The notes: a model not told the origin generated them from the letters alone. A stretch of DNA of 64,000 nucleotides from Caulobacter sp. FWC26 (GCF_002742645.2 NZ_CP033875.1:2582001-2646000); one strand, 5' to 3'. Shown: positions 15,611 to 25,493, counted from the first letter of the stretch. A program made the numbers and translations.

Positions 15611-17431
15611 CTAGTCCGTATAGCGCGCTCGCGGATCGTGGGCGTCCTCGATCTCGAGCTGCACGCCGTTGCGGCCCATATAGTCGTCAGGTTTGAGCTT
15701 GCCGACGACATCCAAGGGGCCGCCGCCGGCCAGCAACCGCTGCCCCAGCGGCGTCTCGGCGCTGCGCCAGCTGATCGCCTTGATGCGATCTCCGGTCGGC
15801 CCAACGAGATCCATGCGCACGTGCCCGCCCTTGAGCGCCGAGACACGCTCCGGCCGAACCTGAGTCAGCGCGAACAGCGGCTCGGGATTTCCCGGGCCGA
15901 ACGGCGCAAGGCGTTGAAAATCATCCAGCAGCGCCCGACTCGCCGATCGGGGCTGAACCAAGGCGTCGACCTCGACGGCCTCGACCCCCACGGCCTCCAT
16001 CTCATCCGCCAGGCGCTCCTCCAGAAACGCCCGGAGCTCCGGAATCATCTCGGGCCGAATCGAGAGGCCCGCCGCCATGGCGTGCCCACCCCCGGCCATC
16101 AGCAGGCCCGCCTCGAACGCGTCCTGGATCGCCTTGCCCAAGTTCACACCCGGCTGCGAGCGTCCCGATCCCTTACCGACATTGGCCGCCCGATCGACCC
16201 CGATCACGACCACCGGCTTGCGATAACGCTCTCGCAGACGCCCCGCCACGATGCCGATCACGCCTGGATGCCAGTCGTCGCCCGCCACCACGATCACCGG
16301 GGCGTCAGGGTTGAAGTTGCTGCCGCGCTCCAGCATCGCGGCCGCCTCCTCGACGACGGCGGCCTCCACGGCCTTGCGCTCGGTGTTGAGGCTGTCGAGT
16401 TCCTCAGCCAGCGCGCGCGCCTCGAGCGGATCGTCGGTGGACAGGAGACGGGCGCCGAGATCAGACCGCCCGACACGACCGCCGGCATTGATGCGAGGCC
16501 CAAGAATGAACCCGGCGTGGAACACCGAAGGCTCGCCTGAGCCCTTTCCAACTTCGAACAGCGCCTTGAGGCCAGGATTGGCCCAGGCCGACATCGTCCT
16601 GAGACCTAGGGCGGTCAGCGCGCGATTGAACCCGACCAACTGAGTGACGTCGCAAACCTCACCCAAGGCGACGAGGTCCAGCCATTGGCGAAGATCTGGC
16701 TGCGGCCGCTCATCGGTAAAGAGGCCGCGCTTGCGCGCCTCTCGGTTCAACGCCGTGAGCAGGACAAAGGTCACCCCTGCGGCGGCAAGAACCCCCTGCC
16801 CGCTCCGGCATCCGGGACGGTTCGGATTGACCACGGCGGCGGCGGCCGGCGGATCCTCGCGCATCAGGTGGTGGTCGATGACGACGACCTCCAGACCGAT
16901 CTCACCAGCGCTAGTGATGGCGTCATAGGCCGCCGCGCCACAGTCCAGGGTCACGACGAGTTCGGCGCCGCCGTCGCGGATCTTACGGAAGGCCGCCGGG
17001 CTCGGGCCATAGCCCTCGGTTAGACGATCCGGGATATAGATCGGCAGTTCGACGCCCATGTAGCGGAACCAGCGAACCAGCTGCGCGGCGCTGGTGGCGC
17101 CATCGACGTCGTAGTCGGCGAAGACCATGGTCGGCCGTCCGCGCTGAAGCGCATCGATCAGGATCTCGGCCGCCCGGTCCATGTCGGTGAAGCTGGACGG
17201 GTCCGGAAACAGGGCCTTGAGCGTCGGGCGAAGATAGTGCTCGGCCTGGTCCGGGTTGACGCCGCGCGAAACCAGGGCGCGCGCAAGCGGCTCAATCAAA
17301 CCGTGCCGTTGCTGGATCTCTCGAACCACCGCCAGATCGGCCGGTCGCTCGCGCCAGGCTCGACCACTCAGGGAGCGATCGACGCCCAGGAAGGCGTTCG
17401 AGGCGATGGAGGTGACACCGTCGGCGGGCAT
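15611..17431 (-). CDS. recJ: Single-strand DNA exonuclease RecJ
   Basis: 606 residues, the usual RecJ length. The DHH-superfamily motifs are present: VFADYDVDGATSAAQ near 100, VVTLDCGAAAYDA near 160, VIDHHLM near 185, the ILGPRINAGGRVGRSDLGAR block near 310, and DHHA1 motif MAGGGHAMAAGLS near 450, followed by the OB-type C-terminal domain (VRMDLVGPTGDRIKAISWR). RecJ degrades single-stranded DNA 5' to 3' in recombination and mismatch repair. It follows fbp on the same strand, 67 bases after its stop, and may be the last gene of that unit. Confidence 0.97.
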   Translation of the reverse strand: MPADGVTSIASNAFLGVDRSLSGRAWRERPADLAVVREIQQRHGLIEPLARALVSRGVNPDQAEHYLRPTLKALFPDPSSFTDMDRAAEILIDALQRGRPTMVFADYDVDGATSAAQLVRWFRYMGVELPIYIPDRLTEGYGPSPAAFRKIRDGGAELVVTLDCGAAAYDAITSAGEIGLEVVVIDHHLMREDPPAAAAVVNPNRPGCRSGQGVLAAAGVTFVLLTALNREARKRGLFTDERPQPDLRQWLDLVALGEVCDVTQLVGFNRALTALGLRTMSAWANPGLKALFEVGKGSGEPSVFHAGFILGPRINAGGRVGRSDLGARLLSTDDPLEARALAEELDSLNTERKAVEAAVVEEAAAMLERGSNFNPDAPVIVVAGDDWHPGVIGIVAGRLRERYRKPVVVIGVDRAANVGKGSGRSQPGVNLGKAIQDAFEAGLLMAGGGHAMAAGLSIRPEMIPELRAFLEERLADEMEAVGVEAVEVDALVQPRSASRALLDDFQRLAPFGPGNPEPLFALTQVRPERVSALKGGHVRMDLVGPTGDRIKAISWRSAETPLGQRLLAGGGPLDVVGKLKPDDYMGRNGVQLEIEDAHDPRARYTD

Positions 17432-17498
17432 CGGACGAACCTAGCGTGTCGCGAGGATTCGAGCCATGCGTCGCTGAGACGACAAGATCGGACGCCGC

Positions 17499-18476
17499 TT
17501 ACCCCGCGCGCATCTCCCCGCGGATGATCTCGATCTCGTTCGCCGAGCCCAGCATGACCGGAACCCGCTGATGCAGCCGCCCGGGCTTGAGGTCGAGGAT
17601 ATCTCCCGTACCCTCGATCGACTTGCCCCCGGCCCGCTCTACCAAGAGGCTCATAGGATTGGCCTCGTACATCAGACGCAGCTTTCCCGGCTTGTCGGGC
17701 TCGCGCGCGTCCCAGGGATACATGAACACCCCCCCGCGCATCATGATCCGGTGAACGTCGGCGACCATCGAGGCCACCCAGCGCATGTTGAAGTTCTTGC
17801 CGCGCGCGCCATCCTTGCCTTGCAGGCAGCCGTCGATATAGCGGCGCACTGGCGGCGCCCAATGGCGCTGGTTGGACATGTTGATCGCGAACTCGGCGGT
17901 GTCCGGCTTGATCGCGAGATTGGGGTGGGTCAGCAACCAGCGGCCATCGCCACTGAGCGTGAAGCCGTTGACGCCGTTCGACAACGTCAGCACCAGCATC
18001 GTCTGCGGGCCATACACGGCGTAGCCTGCGGCGACCTGGTTACGGCCCGGTTGCAGGAAATCAGCCTCGGTCGGCTTATCGCCGGTCGGCGCCGGCAGAA
18101 CCGAGAAGATCGTCCCCACCGACACGTTCACGTCGATGTTGCTGGAACCGTCCAGCGGATCGAAAGTCACGAGATAGCCGCCGACACGCCCGGTTGGCTC
18201 GATCTCTTCCAGCTCTTCAGACGCTAGGCCGGCGACCGGACCGCACGCCTTGAGCGCCTCGCTCAGCATGTCGTTGGTGATCACGTCGAGCTTCTTCTGC
18301 TCTTCGTCCTGGACATTGGTGCTGCCGGCTGCGCCCAGGCTCCCGGAGAGCGCGCCAGATGCGACGACACCGCTGATCTCGGCGCATGTGACCGCGATGG
18401 TGGTGATCACGTCCTTCAGGGCGGCGTCCGCCGGCTCGGCCGCGAGCCAGGCGCCCAGGTCGACAAAAGCAGTCAT
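17499..18476 (-). CDS. fbp: Fructose-1,6-bisphosphatase, class I
   Basis: 325 residues. The class I FBPase signatures are visible: [15 protein letters not shown] near 65, [10 protein letters not shown], the metal-binding [20 protein letters not shown] near 110, and the C-terminal [18 protein letters not shown] and [17 protein letters not shown]. It hydrolyses fructose 1,6-bisphosphate to fructose 6-phosphate in gluconeogenesis and the pentose-phosphate branch. It lies directly downstream of glpX, which encodes an unrelated FBPase of class II; 61 bases separate them and both are on the minus strand, so they may be co-transcribed. The two enzymes differ in metal and inhibitor response in other bacteria. 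Confidence 0.97.
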   Translation of the reverse strand: MTAFVDLGAWLAAEPADAALKDVITTIAVTCAEISGVVASGALSGSLGAAGSTNVQDEEQKKLDVITNDMLSEALKACGPVAGLASEELEEIEPTGRVGGYLVTFDPLDGSSNIDVNVSVGTIFSVLPAPTGDKPTEADFLQPGRNQVAAGYAVYGPQTMLVLTLSNGVNGFTLSGDGRWLLTHPNLAIKPDTAEFAINMSNQRHWAPPVRRYIDGCLQGKDGARGKNFNMRWVASMVADVHRIMMRGGVFMYPWDAREPDKPGKLRLMYEANPMSLLVERAGGKSIEGTGDILDLKPGRLHQRVPVMLGSANEIEIIRGEMRAG

Positions 18477-18537
18477 TCTCTTCCTCGAACCGAAAAGCGG
18501 AACGGCTCATCTAGGTGACGGCCGTGACAGGACGGTT

Positions 18538-19491
18538 TCAGACCTTCCGCTTCATGCGAACTTCACGGACGGTGCCCGTCGAGGAGTTCATCACCAGCGT
18601 ATGGGTGTGGACGCAGCCGTCGCGATAGACGACACCGTCCAACAGACCGCCCCGGGTCACGCCCGTCGCGGCGAAGATCGCCTCGTCACGGACGATCTCG
18701 TGCAGATCGTACTTCTTGTCGAGGTCGGTCACACCCCAGCGCGCGGCGCGCGCGCGCTCGTCGGCGTTGCGGAACAACAGCCGCCCTTGGAACTGCCCCC
18801 CGACGCACTTCAGCGCCGCACAGGCCAGAACACCTTCGGGAGCGCCCCCCGATCCCAGATAGAGATCGATACCAGTCGAGGGGTCGGTCGTATTGATGAC
18901 GCCGGCGACATCACCGTCTGTGATCAGGTGAATGCGCGCGCCCGCAGCTCGGACACCGGCAATGATCTCGGCGTGGCGCGGACGATCCAGAACACAGACG
19001 GTGATCTCGGACGGCGCGACGCCCTTGGCCTCGGCCACGGCCAGAATGTTCTCGCCCGGAGCGCGATCCAGATCGATGACGCCGGCGGGGAGGCCCGGAC
19101 CGCAGGCGATCTTGTCCATGTAGGTGTCGGGGGCGTTCAGCAGCGTGCCCTTGGGGGCCCAGGCCATCACCGTCAGCGCATTCGGCTGGGACTTGGCCGC
19201 CAGGGTCGTGCCCTCTAGCGGATCGAGCGCAATGTCGATCCGAGGCCCCTTCCCCGTGCCCACCTTCTCGCCGATGTAGAGCATCGGCGCCTCGTCGCGC
19301 TCGCCTTCGCCGATAACGATCTCGCCGTCGATGTCGAGCTCATTCAAGGCGTTGCGCATCGCGTCGACTGCGGCCTGGTCAGCGGCCATCTCATCGCCGC
19401 GACCGAGCATCGTCCAAGAGGCGATGGCGGCGGCTTCGGTCACGCGAACGGCGTCCAGGACCAGAGCACGGTCCAGGGTGTTCGAACTCAT
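18538..19491 (-). CDS. glpX: Fructose-1,6-bisphosphatase, class II
   Basis: 317 residues, the usual GlpX length. Conserved segments include AAIASWTMLGRGDEMAADQA, NELDIDGEIVIGEGERDEAP, IDIALDPLEGTTLAAKSQPN and the CVLDRPRHAEII stretch. It catalyses the same reaction as the neighbouring fbp product but belongs to a different fold family that is Mn2+-dependent. In Alphaproteobacteria this type may also hydrolyse sedoheptulose 1,7-bisphosphate. It follows hom by 74 bases on the same strand, which fits a hom-glpX-fbp-recJ transcription unit. Confidence 0.96.
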   Translation of the reverse strand: MSSNTLDRALVLDAVRVTEAAAIASWTMLGRGDEMAADQAAVDAMRNALNELDIDGEIVIGEGERDEAPMLYIGEKVGTGKGPRIDIALDPLEGTTLAAKSQPNALTVMAWAPKGTLLNAPDTYMDKIACGPGLPAGVIDLDRAPGENILAVAEAKGVAPSEITVCVLDRPRHAEIIAGVRAAGARIHLITDGDVAGVINTTDPSTGIDLYLGSGGAPEGVLACAALKCVGGQFQGRLLFRNADERARAARWGVTDLDKKYDLHEIVRDEAIFAATGVTRGGLLDGVVYRDGCVHTHTLVMNSSTGTVREVRMKRKV

Positions 19492-19565
19492 CCGTTTCTC
19501 CCGGCCGCTCCGAACGAAGCGGCCTTGTTCCCAATGTCGCCTTCGTCGCCCAGTTTTCCGGGTCG

Positions 19566-20855
19566 TTAGATGCGCGCGACGCGCAGAAGGCGGGGACGCT
19601 CTAGCACGGTCTCGAGTTTTTCGATGCGGCTAATCGCGTCCAGCAGGTTCGATTCCGGCGTCGCATGGGTAACGAGCACGATCGGCACCCCGCCCGCCCC
19701 TTCCACGGGCTTTTGCAGGAAGCTGTCGATCGACACGCCGCATTCGGCCAGGGTTTCCGAGATCGCCGCGATCACGCCGGGCTGGTCCTGCACCATCACG
19801 CGCAGATAGGCCTTGCCGACCGCCTTGGACGGATCGATGGAGACGAAGGGTTTCAGATCGCCGGCCGGCGCTTGGAACACCGGGCGCACCGCCCGGGTCA
19901 TCACGTCGGCGATGTCGGCCGCAACCGCAGCCGCCGTCGGACCCGCGCCGGCCCCCGGGCCTTGCAGGAAGATCCGGCCGATGCGCTTGCCCTCGATGAA
20001 CAGCGCGTTGAGGGCGCCGCCAGCCTGGGCGAGCGGATGATCCAGCGGCACCAGGGACGGATGAACCTTCACGGCGACGCCGTCGTCGGACTTCGCCGCG
20101 CCGGCGATCAGCTTGATGCGGTATCCCAGATCCTTGGCCAGCTTGATGTCGAGCAGGTCGACCTCGCTGATGCCTTCGATCTCAGCAACCGCAAAGTTCG
20201 GGGCGCAGCCGAAGGCCAGCGCCGCCAGGATGCTGACCTTGTGGCCCGCATCGAAGCCGCCAACGTCCATCGTCGGATCGGCTTCGGCGTAGCCCAGGCC
20301 TTGGGCTTCGCGCAGCACGTCGGCGAACGAACGACCGGTCTTTTCCATCTCCGACAGGATGAAGTTGCACGTGCCGTTGAGGATGCCCGCCACGGAGACG
20401 ATGTCGTCGCCGACCAGGGCTTCGCGCATCATCTTGACCGCCGGCACGCCGCCCATCACCGCCGCTTCGAACAGCAGGGGCGTATGGGTGGCCTCGGCCA
20501 GGGCGGCGAGTTCGGACCCATGCTCGGCGATCAGGGCCTTGTTGGCGGTGACCACCGGCTTGCCCGCCTTCAACGCGGTCTCGACCGCAGCCTTGGCGGG
20601 GCCATCGGAACCGCCGACCAGTTCGACGAAGATATCGATGTCCGGCGAGGCGGCCAGGGCCACCGGGTCGTCGAACCAAGCCAGGCTCGAAATATCGACC
20701 GTACGGGGGCGCGACTTGGAGCGCGCCGACACCGCCGTGACGACCGCCAGATCACCCGCCGGCGCGAAGGCTGGACGCTCCGCGAGGAACTGCAGAAGCC
20801 CGCCGCCCACGGTGCCGAGGCCCGCGACGCCGATACGCCAGGTCTTGTTCGTCAT
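19566..20855 (-). CDS. hom: Homoserine dehydrogenase
   Basis: 429 residues. The N-terminal NAD(P)-binding domain starts at IGVAGLGTVGGGLLQFL; the catalytic part carries VTANKALIAEHG, EAAVMGGVPAVKMMREAL, GILNGTCNFILSEM and QGLGYAEADPTMDVGGFDAG, with the conserved Lys of AHKVSILAALA-type strand. An ACT domain follows at about 345-425 (YLRVMVQDQPGVIAAISETL), which binds threonine for feedback control. It converts aspartate semialdehyde to homoserine, the branch to threonine and methionine. Its gene lies 36 bases downstream of the aminotransferase gene, suggesting one operon. Confidence 0.97.
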   Translation of the reverse strand: MTNKTWRIGVAGLGTVGGGLLQFLAERPAFAPAGDLAVVTAVSARSKSRPRTVDISSLAWFDDPVALAASPDIDIFVELVGGSDGPAKAAVETALKAGKPVVTANKALIAEHGSELAALAEATHTPLLFEAAVMGGVPAVKMMREALVGDDIVSVAGILNGTCNFILSEMEKTGRSFADVLREAQGLGYAEADPTMDVGGFDAGHKVSILAALAFGCAPNFAVAEIEGISEVDLLDIKLAKDLGYRIKLIAGAAKSDDGVAVKVHPSLVPLDHPLAQAGGALNALFIEGKRIGRIFLQGPGAGAGPTAAAVAADIADVMTRAVRPVFQAPAGDLKPFVSIDPSKAVGKAYLRVMVQDQPGVIAAISETLAECGVSIDSFLQKPVEGAGGVPIVLVTHATPESNLLDAISRIEKLETVLERPRLLRVARI

Positions 20856-20891
20856 CTTCGAATCCTCGTTACGCCGTCCGACGCAGCCTTC

Positions 20892-22112
20892 TTAGGCCTG
20901 TTCCATCTTGTTGTTGGCCTTGGCCAGGATGGAGTCGGCGTTGGCGATGAATTTCTTCACGTTGCGTGCGGCTTGGCGGATGCGATGCTCGTTCTCGACC
21001 AGACCTATCCGCACATAGCCTTCGCCATATTCGCCAAAGCCGATGCCCGGCGCCACGGCGACGCCGGCCTCCTCGATCAGCAGTCGCGAGAACAGCATCG
21101 AGCCGGCCTCCCGATAGGGTTCGGGGATCTTGGCCCACGCAAACATCGAGGCCGGAGGGTTCGGGATATCCCAACCCGCGGACTTCATCGACTTGATCAG
21201 CGTATCGCGGCGGCTCTTGTAGATGCCTCTGATCTCGTCGACGCAGTCCTGCGGGCCATTCAGGGCCGTCGCGGCGGCGACCTGCACCGGCGTATAGGCG
21301 CCATAGTCGAGATACGACTTCACGCGGGCGAGGGCCGCGCAAATGCGCGCATTACCGACCACCATGCCTACCCGCCAGCCAGCCATGGCGTAGGTCTTGG
21401 ACAGCGAGTTGACCTCGACGGCGATGTCCTTGGCCCCATCGACCTGCAGGATCGACGGCGGCGGATTGTTGTCGAAATAGATCTCGCCATAGGCGACGTC
21501 GCTGATGACCAGCAGGTCGTGCTTCTTGGCCAGCGCGACAGCGTCCTTGTAGAAATCCAGGTCGACCCACTGGGCCGTCGGGTTCGACGGATAGGACAGG
21601 ATCAGCACGCTGGGCGGCGGCACCGAGTGCTTCACGGCGCGGCTGATGTTTGAGAGGTATTCCTCGGGCGATAGCGCCGGGACGTGGCGAATGATGCCAC
21701 CCGCCATGATGAAACCGAAGGCGTGGATCGGATAGGCGGGATTCGGGCAAATGATCACATCGCCGGGTCCGGTCAGGGCCTGGGCGAGGTTGGCGAAGCC
21801 TTCCTTGGAGCCCAGCGTGGCGATAACCTCGGTGTCAGGATTCAGCTTAACGCCGAAACGGCGGCCGTAATAGTTCGCCATGGCCTTTCGCAGACCCGGA
21901 ATGCCCTTGGAAGCCGAATAGCGGCCAGCCTTTGGGTCGCGCGCGGTCTCGATCAGCTTGTCGACGATATGTTGCGGCGTCGGCATGTCGGGATTGCCCA
22001 TGCCGAAGTCGATGATGTCGGTCCCCTCGGCGCGCAGACGCGCCTTGATCTTGTTGACCTCTTCAAAGACGTAGGGCGGCAGGCGGCGAATACGGTGGAA
22101 ATCGGTGCTCAT
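20892..22112 (-). CDS. Class I/II aminotransferase (LL-diaminopimelate or alanine type)
   Basis: 406 residues from ATG 22,112; the longer start at 22,160 lies right at a likely promoter -10 and would not be transcribed. PLP-enzyme features: GMGNPDMPTPQHIVDKLIE, GSKEGFANLAQALTGPGDV, PNPAYPIHAFG, YPSNPTAQWVD, and the PLP lysine in SLSKTYAMAGWRVGM. The sequence resembles proteins annotated as LL-diaminopimelate aminotransferase in alphaproteobacteria, many of which more likely act as alanine or aspartate aminotransferases. It directly precedes hom, which supports a link to aspartate-family amino acids. The exact substrate cannot be settled from sequence alone. Confidence 0.88.
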   Translation of the reverse strand: MSTDFHRIRRLPPYVFEEVNKIKARLRAEGTDIIDFGMGNPDMPTPQHIVDKLIETARDPKAGRYSASKGIPGLRKAMANYYGRRFGVKLNPDTEVIATLGSKEGFANLAQALTGPGDVIICPNPAYPIHAFGFIMAGGIIRHVPALSPEEYLSNISRAVKHSVPPPSVLILSYPSNPTAQWVDLDFYKDAVALAKKHDLLVISDVAYGEIYFDNNPPPSILQVDGAKDIAVEVNSLSKTYAMAGWRVGMVVGNARICAALARVKSYLDYGAYTPVQVAAATALNGPQDCVDEIRGIYKSRRDTLIKSMKSAGWDIPNPPASMFAWAKIPEPYREAGSMLFSRLLIEEAGVAVAPGIGFGEYGEGYVRIGLVENEHRIRQAARNVKKFIANADSILAKANNKMEQA

Positions 22113-22160
22113 GAGGGCTCTATGCGCCGCGTCGGCGCGCTGGGAGCGAAAGTCGGGCAT

Positions 22161-22183
22161 GGATAGACCCCGAGCGGGGTCAA
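22161..22183 (-). promoter_or_regulatory. Candidate housekeeping promoter for the aminotransferase-hom operon
   Basis: On the minus strand TTGACCC is followed by CGCTCGGG and GTCTATCC, close to the Caulobacter consensus of TTGaCgS then GCTANAWC with a short spacer. The predicted transcript start lies near 22,154, upstream of ATG 22,112 and downstream of the alternative ATG 22,160. Confidence 0.5.
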
Positions 22184-22220
22184 GCCAAGCCAGCCAAAGG
22201 AAGATTATGCCTCCGTCGCC

Positions 22221-22661
22221 CTATTGGGGCTGTGACGGAGGCGCGCTAGCTCGGCCGCGCGCCGCGCGTGCGAAGGCTTCGGTGTCGGCGCGATCGGCCT
22301 CGGTCGGCGCGATGAGCGCCGGCGGCTTCACTTCGCGACGGGCCTTGGCGGCGTAGACGTCGGTGTCCTTCAGTTCCCAGGTGCTCGGCGCGGTGGCCTT
22401 TTCCAGCGCGGCGGCGTCGGCTTGCTGTCGCGCGACGGTGGCGCGGATCTGGGCGGCTGTCGGGACATCCTTGGGAATCGCGGGGATGTCGGAGAATTTC
22501 CGGCGAGGCCCCTTTTCCTTGGCCGCGGCCGTGGCGGCGGCGGCCACGGGAGAGCTGGGATCGACCTGGCTCGTCGTGAACGGACTGGCGCACGCGGAAG
22601 CGCCGGCGGCCAAGCCGACGATCAAACCGATCCGTACGATTTTGCGGGTTTCGCCGTTCAT
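22221..22661 (-). CDS. Small proline/alanine-rich lipoprotein
   Basis: 146 residues. The N-terminal basic start, hydrophobic core and lipobox GASAC near 24 mark a lipoprotein; the rest is hydrophilic, alanine-rich and disordered, with repeated KDVP / VARQQA patches. No enzyme motif or known domain is visible. It is divergent from phaC (93 bases between starts) and lies downstream of no gene on its own strand. A cell-envelope role is likely from the lipid anchor; the specific role is unknown. Confidence 0.72.
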   Translation of the reverse strand: MNGETRKIVRIGLIVGLAAGASACASPFTTSQVDPSSPVAAAATAAAKEKGPRRKFSDIPAIPKDVPTAAQIRATVARQQADAAALEKATAPSTWELKDTDVYAAKARREVKPPALIAPTEADRADTEAFARAARGRASAPPSQPQ

Positions 22662-22754
22662 CTTGTTTCTGGTCTTATGCGATGATCGCGGCGAGCGGAA
22701 GGCGTTCGGCGTCGCTTTTCAAGAACTAGCTTTGGACGAAGCGGAGGAAACCCC

Positions 22755-24767
22755 ATGGCCACGGCGAAGGCCGCCCCCAAGGCTCGCAAGAAAGCCGCGA
22801 CAAAGGTCGAAGGCGCCGACACGGCGGACAAGACTTCCAAGAGCCCAAAGTCACCCAAGAGCGACACGAAGCCCCCCAAGGCCAAGTCTGCTTCCGGACC
22901 GCCGCCCCGGACCGATTCGGCCGATCCACCGCCATCGCCGCCGCGCGGAGAGCCCTCCCCCTTCCCCGCATTTGAGTCCATGTTGTCGCCGGACCAGCTG
23001 AGAATGGTCGAAACCCTGTCGGCAAACCTGGCGCGAGCAGCCGTCACCGCGCAAGGCGCGATCGCCGAAGCCGCGCTGCGCCAGGCCGACCGCCCCGCCG
23101 CCCTCACGCCCGATCCGTTCCACGTCGCCCCGGCCTTAAATGAGGTGATGACCCGCCTCGCGGCCCAGCCCGATCGGCTGATGCGGGCCCAGGCGGACCT
23201 TTTTGGGCAGTATATGGAGCTTTGGCAGAACGCGGCGAGACGCGCGGCCGGTGAAGAGGTCACGCCCGTCGTCGCGCCTTCGGCGGGCGACAAGCGGTTC
23301 AATGATCCGGATTGGGCGTCGAATCCGATGTTCGACCTGATGAAGCAGTCCTACCTGCTTTCGTCGAACTGGCTGAACGGGCTGATCGCCGAGGTCGACG
23401 GCGTCGATCCGGCAACCAAGCGCCGGGTCGAGTTCTTCACCAAGATGCTGACCGACGCGTTTTCGCCGTCGAACTTCCTGATCTCTAACCCCGCCGCCCT
23501 GCGCGAGGTGGTGCAGACCCAGGGCGAGAGCTTGGTGCGCGGGATGCAGAACTTCGCGGCGGATCTGGAGCGCGGCGGCGGACAGCTGGCGATCAGCCAG
23601 ACGGACCTCGCAAAGTTCAAGGTCGGCGAGAATGTCGCAACCGCCCCGGGCAAGGTCGTCTACCAGAACGATATCCTGCAGCTGCTGCAGTTCGCCCCGA
23701 CGACCGAGACCGTCTGCGAGATCCCGCTGCTGATCTTCCCGCCATGGATCAACAAGTTCTACATCATGGATCTGCGGCCCGAGAACTCGATGATCCGCTG
23801 GCTGACCAGCCAGGGCTTCACGGTGTTCGTCGCATCCTGGGTCAATCCGGATCAGAAGCTCGCAGCCAAGACCTTCGAAGACTACATGTTCGAGGGCATT
23901 TACGACGCGGCCCAGCAGGTCATGACCCAGTGCGGCGTCGATAGGGTCAACACCGTCGGCTACTGCATCGGCGGCACGCTACTCTCGGTCGCCCTGGCGC
24001 ACATGGCCGCGCGCGGCGACAAGCGGATTAATTCCGCGACCTTCTTCGCCGCCCAGCAGGACTTCGCCGAGGCCGGCGACCTGCTCCTGTTCACCAACGA
24101 GGAGTGGCTTCAGTCCATCGAGCAACAGATGGACCAGGCGGGCGGCTTCCTGCCCAGCCAGTCGATGGCGGACACCTTCAACGCCCTGCGCGGCAATGAC
24201 CTGATCTGGTCGTTCTTTGTCAGCAACTACCTGATGGGCAAGGAGCCGCGCCCGTTCGACCTGCTGTTCTGGAACGCCGACCAGACCCGCATGCCCAAGG
24301 CGCTGCACCTGTTCTATCTGCGCAACTTCTACAAGGATAACGCCCTGACCCAAGGGCGCCTGAGCCTGGGCGGTGAGCGGCTGGACCTCTCGAAGGTCAA
24401 GATCCCGATCTATGTGCAGTCCTCGAAGGACGACCACATCGCCCCGTACCGCAGCGTCTATCGGGGGGCCAAAGCCTTCGGCGGACCGGTGACCTTCACT
24501 ATGGCGGGGTCGGGCCATATCGCGGGAGTCATCAACCACCCTGACGCCAAGAAGTACCAGCACTGGACGAATGATCAGCTTCCGGCCGACGTTTCGCAAT
24601 GGATCGCCGGCGCGCAGGAACACCCCGGCTCGTGGTGGCCGCACTGGGCCGCTTGGCTGAAGGCGCGTTCGGGCGACCAGGTTCCGGCCCGCGATCCCGC
24701 CAAGGGCAAGTTGAAACCGCTGGAGGACGCACCAGGCTCGTTTGTGCTCGTAAAGTCACAACCGTAA
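22755..24767 (+). CDS. phaC: Class I poly(3-hydroxyalkanoate) synthase
   Basis: 670 residues from ATG 22,755 with GGAGGAAA just upstream. The N-terminal ~95 residues are a lysine/proline/alanine-rich disordered extension; PhaC_N follows (KFKVGENVATAPGKVVYQND), and the alpha/beta-hydrolase domain carries the lipase-like box GYCIGG with the catalytic Cys near 404. The aspartate is in SSKDDHIAPY near 560 and the histidine in GSGHIAGVINH near 587. It polymerises hydroxyacyl-CoA into storage granules. The length is above the ~590 typical of class I synthases because of the N-terminal extension. No phaA/phaB neighbours are present. Confidence 0.96.
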   Translation: MATAKAAPKARKKAATKVEGADTADKTSKSPKSPKSDTKPPKAKSASGPPPRTDSADPPPSPPRGEPSPFPAFESMLSPDQLRMVETLSANLARAAVTAQGAIAEAALRQADRPAALTPDPFHVAPALNEVMTRLAAQPDRLMRAQADLFGQYMELWQNAARRAAGEEVTPVVAPSAGDKRFNDPDWASNPMFDLMKQSYLLSSNWLNGLIAEVDGVDPATKRRVEFFTKMLTDAFSPSNFLISNPAALREVVQTQGESLVRGMQNFAADLERGGGQLAISQTDLAKFKVGENVATAPGKVVYQNDILQLLQFAPTTETVCEIPLLIFPPWINKFYIMDLRPENSMIRWLTSQGFTVFVASWVNPDQKLAAKTFEDYMFEGIYDAAQQVMTQCGVDRVNTVGYCIGGTLLSVALAHMAARGDKRINSATFFAAQQDFAEAGDLLLFTNEEWLQSIEQQMDQAGGFLPSQSMADTFNALRGNDLIWSFFVSNYLMGKEPRPFDLLFWNADQTRMPKALHLFYLRNFYKDNALTQGRLSLGGERLDLSKVKIPIYVQSSKDDHIAPYRSVYRGAKAFGGPVTFTMAGSGHIAGVINHPDAKKYQHWTNDQLPADVSQWIAGAQEHPGSWWPHWAAWLKARSGDQVPARDPAKGKLKPLEDAPGSFVLVKSQP

Positions 24768-24853
24768 CGATCCTGATCGGGTTTTCTCTATAGCGGCGAA
24801 GGCGAACCAAGTTCGCCCAAAAGTCGCCAGGATCGTGGCCAAGCTACCGCACC

Positions 24854-25486
24854 ATGCTCTCGCTTAGTCGTCGGACCGCCCTCGGGATGTTCGCCGCCGC
24901 ACCGTTTCTGGTGCGCGCGGCGCCCGGCTACGCCTTGATCCCGGACGCCGGTCGTAAGCTGGCCGCCGCAGCCCGGGCTCAGGTCGGCGTCACGGTGGAT
25001 TACGACGCCAGCTATCGATCGATCGGCTATCCGAACGGCGACGTCCTGCGGACCAGCGGGGTCTGCTCCGACGTCTTGATCCGCGCCGCTCGCGACGCCT
25101 GGGACATCGACCTGCAGCAACGCGTGCATGAGGACATGAAAGCGGCGTTCGACGCCTATCCGTCGCGTCGAGAATGGGGACTGACCTCGCCCGACGCCAA
25201 TATCGATCATCGGCGAGTCTTGAACCTTGAGGCGTTCCTCGTGCGCCAGAAGGCCAGGCTTCCCCTCCCCGCCTCTCGGCTTTTCGGTGGCGACGCTTTC
25301 GAGAACGTCGCGCCCGGCGACATCCTGACCTGGCGCTTGACGGGCGGGCGTCCGCATCTGGGCGTCGCCGTCAGCGGGCCTGACGCCGTGCGCGTCGCGC
25401 ACAACATCGGCGAGGGCGTGAAGGAAGAGCCCCTATGGCGCTTCAAGCTGCACAAACCCGCCGGCCATTACCGCTGGCGGGTCTGA
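24854..25486 (+). CDS. DUF1287 exported protein
   Basis: 210 residues. The N-terminus LSLSRRTALGMFAAAPFL looks like a Tat-type signal with twin arginine. The rest is a DUF1287 domain: VTVDYDASYRSIGYPNGDV, TSGVCSDVLIRAARDAWDIDL, the PSRREWGLTSPDANIDHRR block, and the GDILTWRLTGGRPHLGVAVS end that resembles papain-like/NlpC-type folds, with the Cys in GVCSDV as the likely nucleophile. A periplasmic hydrolase is the usual guess; the substrate is unknown. The stop codon lies 8 bases from the argC stop, convergently. Confidence 0.85.
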   Translation: MLSLSRRTALGMFAAAPFLVRAAPGYALIPDAGRKLAAAARAQVGVTVDYDASYRSIGYPNGDVLRTSGVCSDVLIRAARDAWDIDLQQRVHEDMKAAFDAYPSRREWGLTSPDANIDHRRVLNLEAFLVRQKARLPLPASRLFGGDAFENVAPGDILTWRLTGGRPHLGVAVSGPDAVRVAHNIGEGVKEEPLWRFKLHKPAGHYRWRV

Positions 25487-25493
25487 GTCGGAC

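Noticed and set aside
19665..21653. 662-codon frame on the plus strand across hom and the aminotransferase
   Set aside because: It is the reverse-strand shadow common in high-GC genomes; the two minus-strand genes have strong family motifs.
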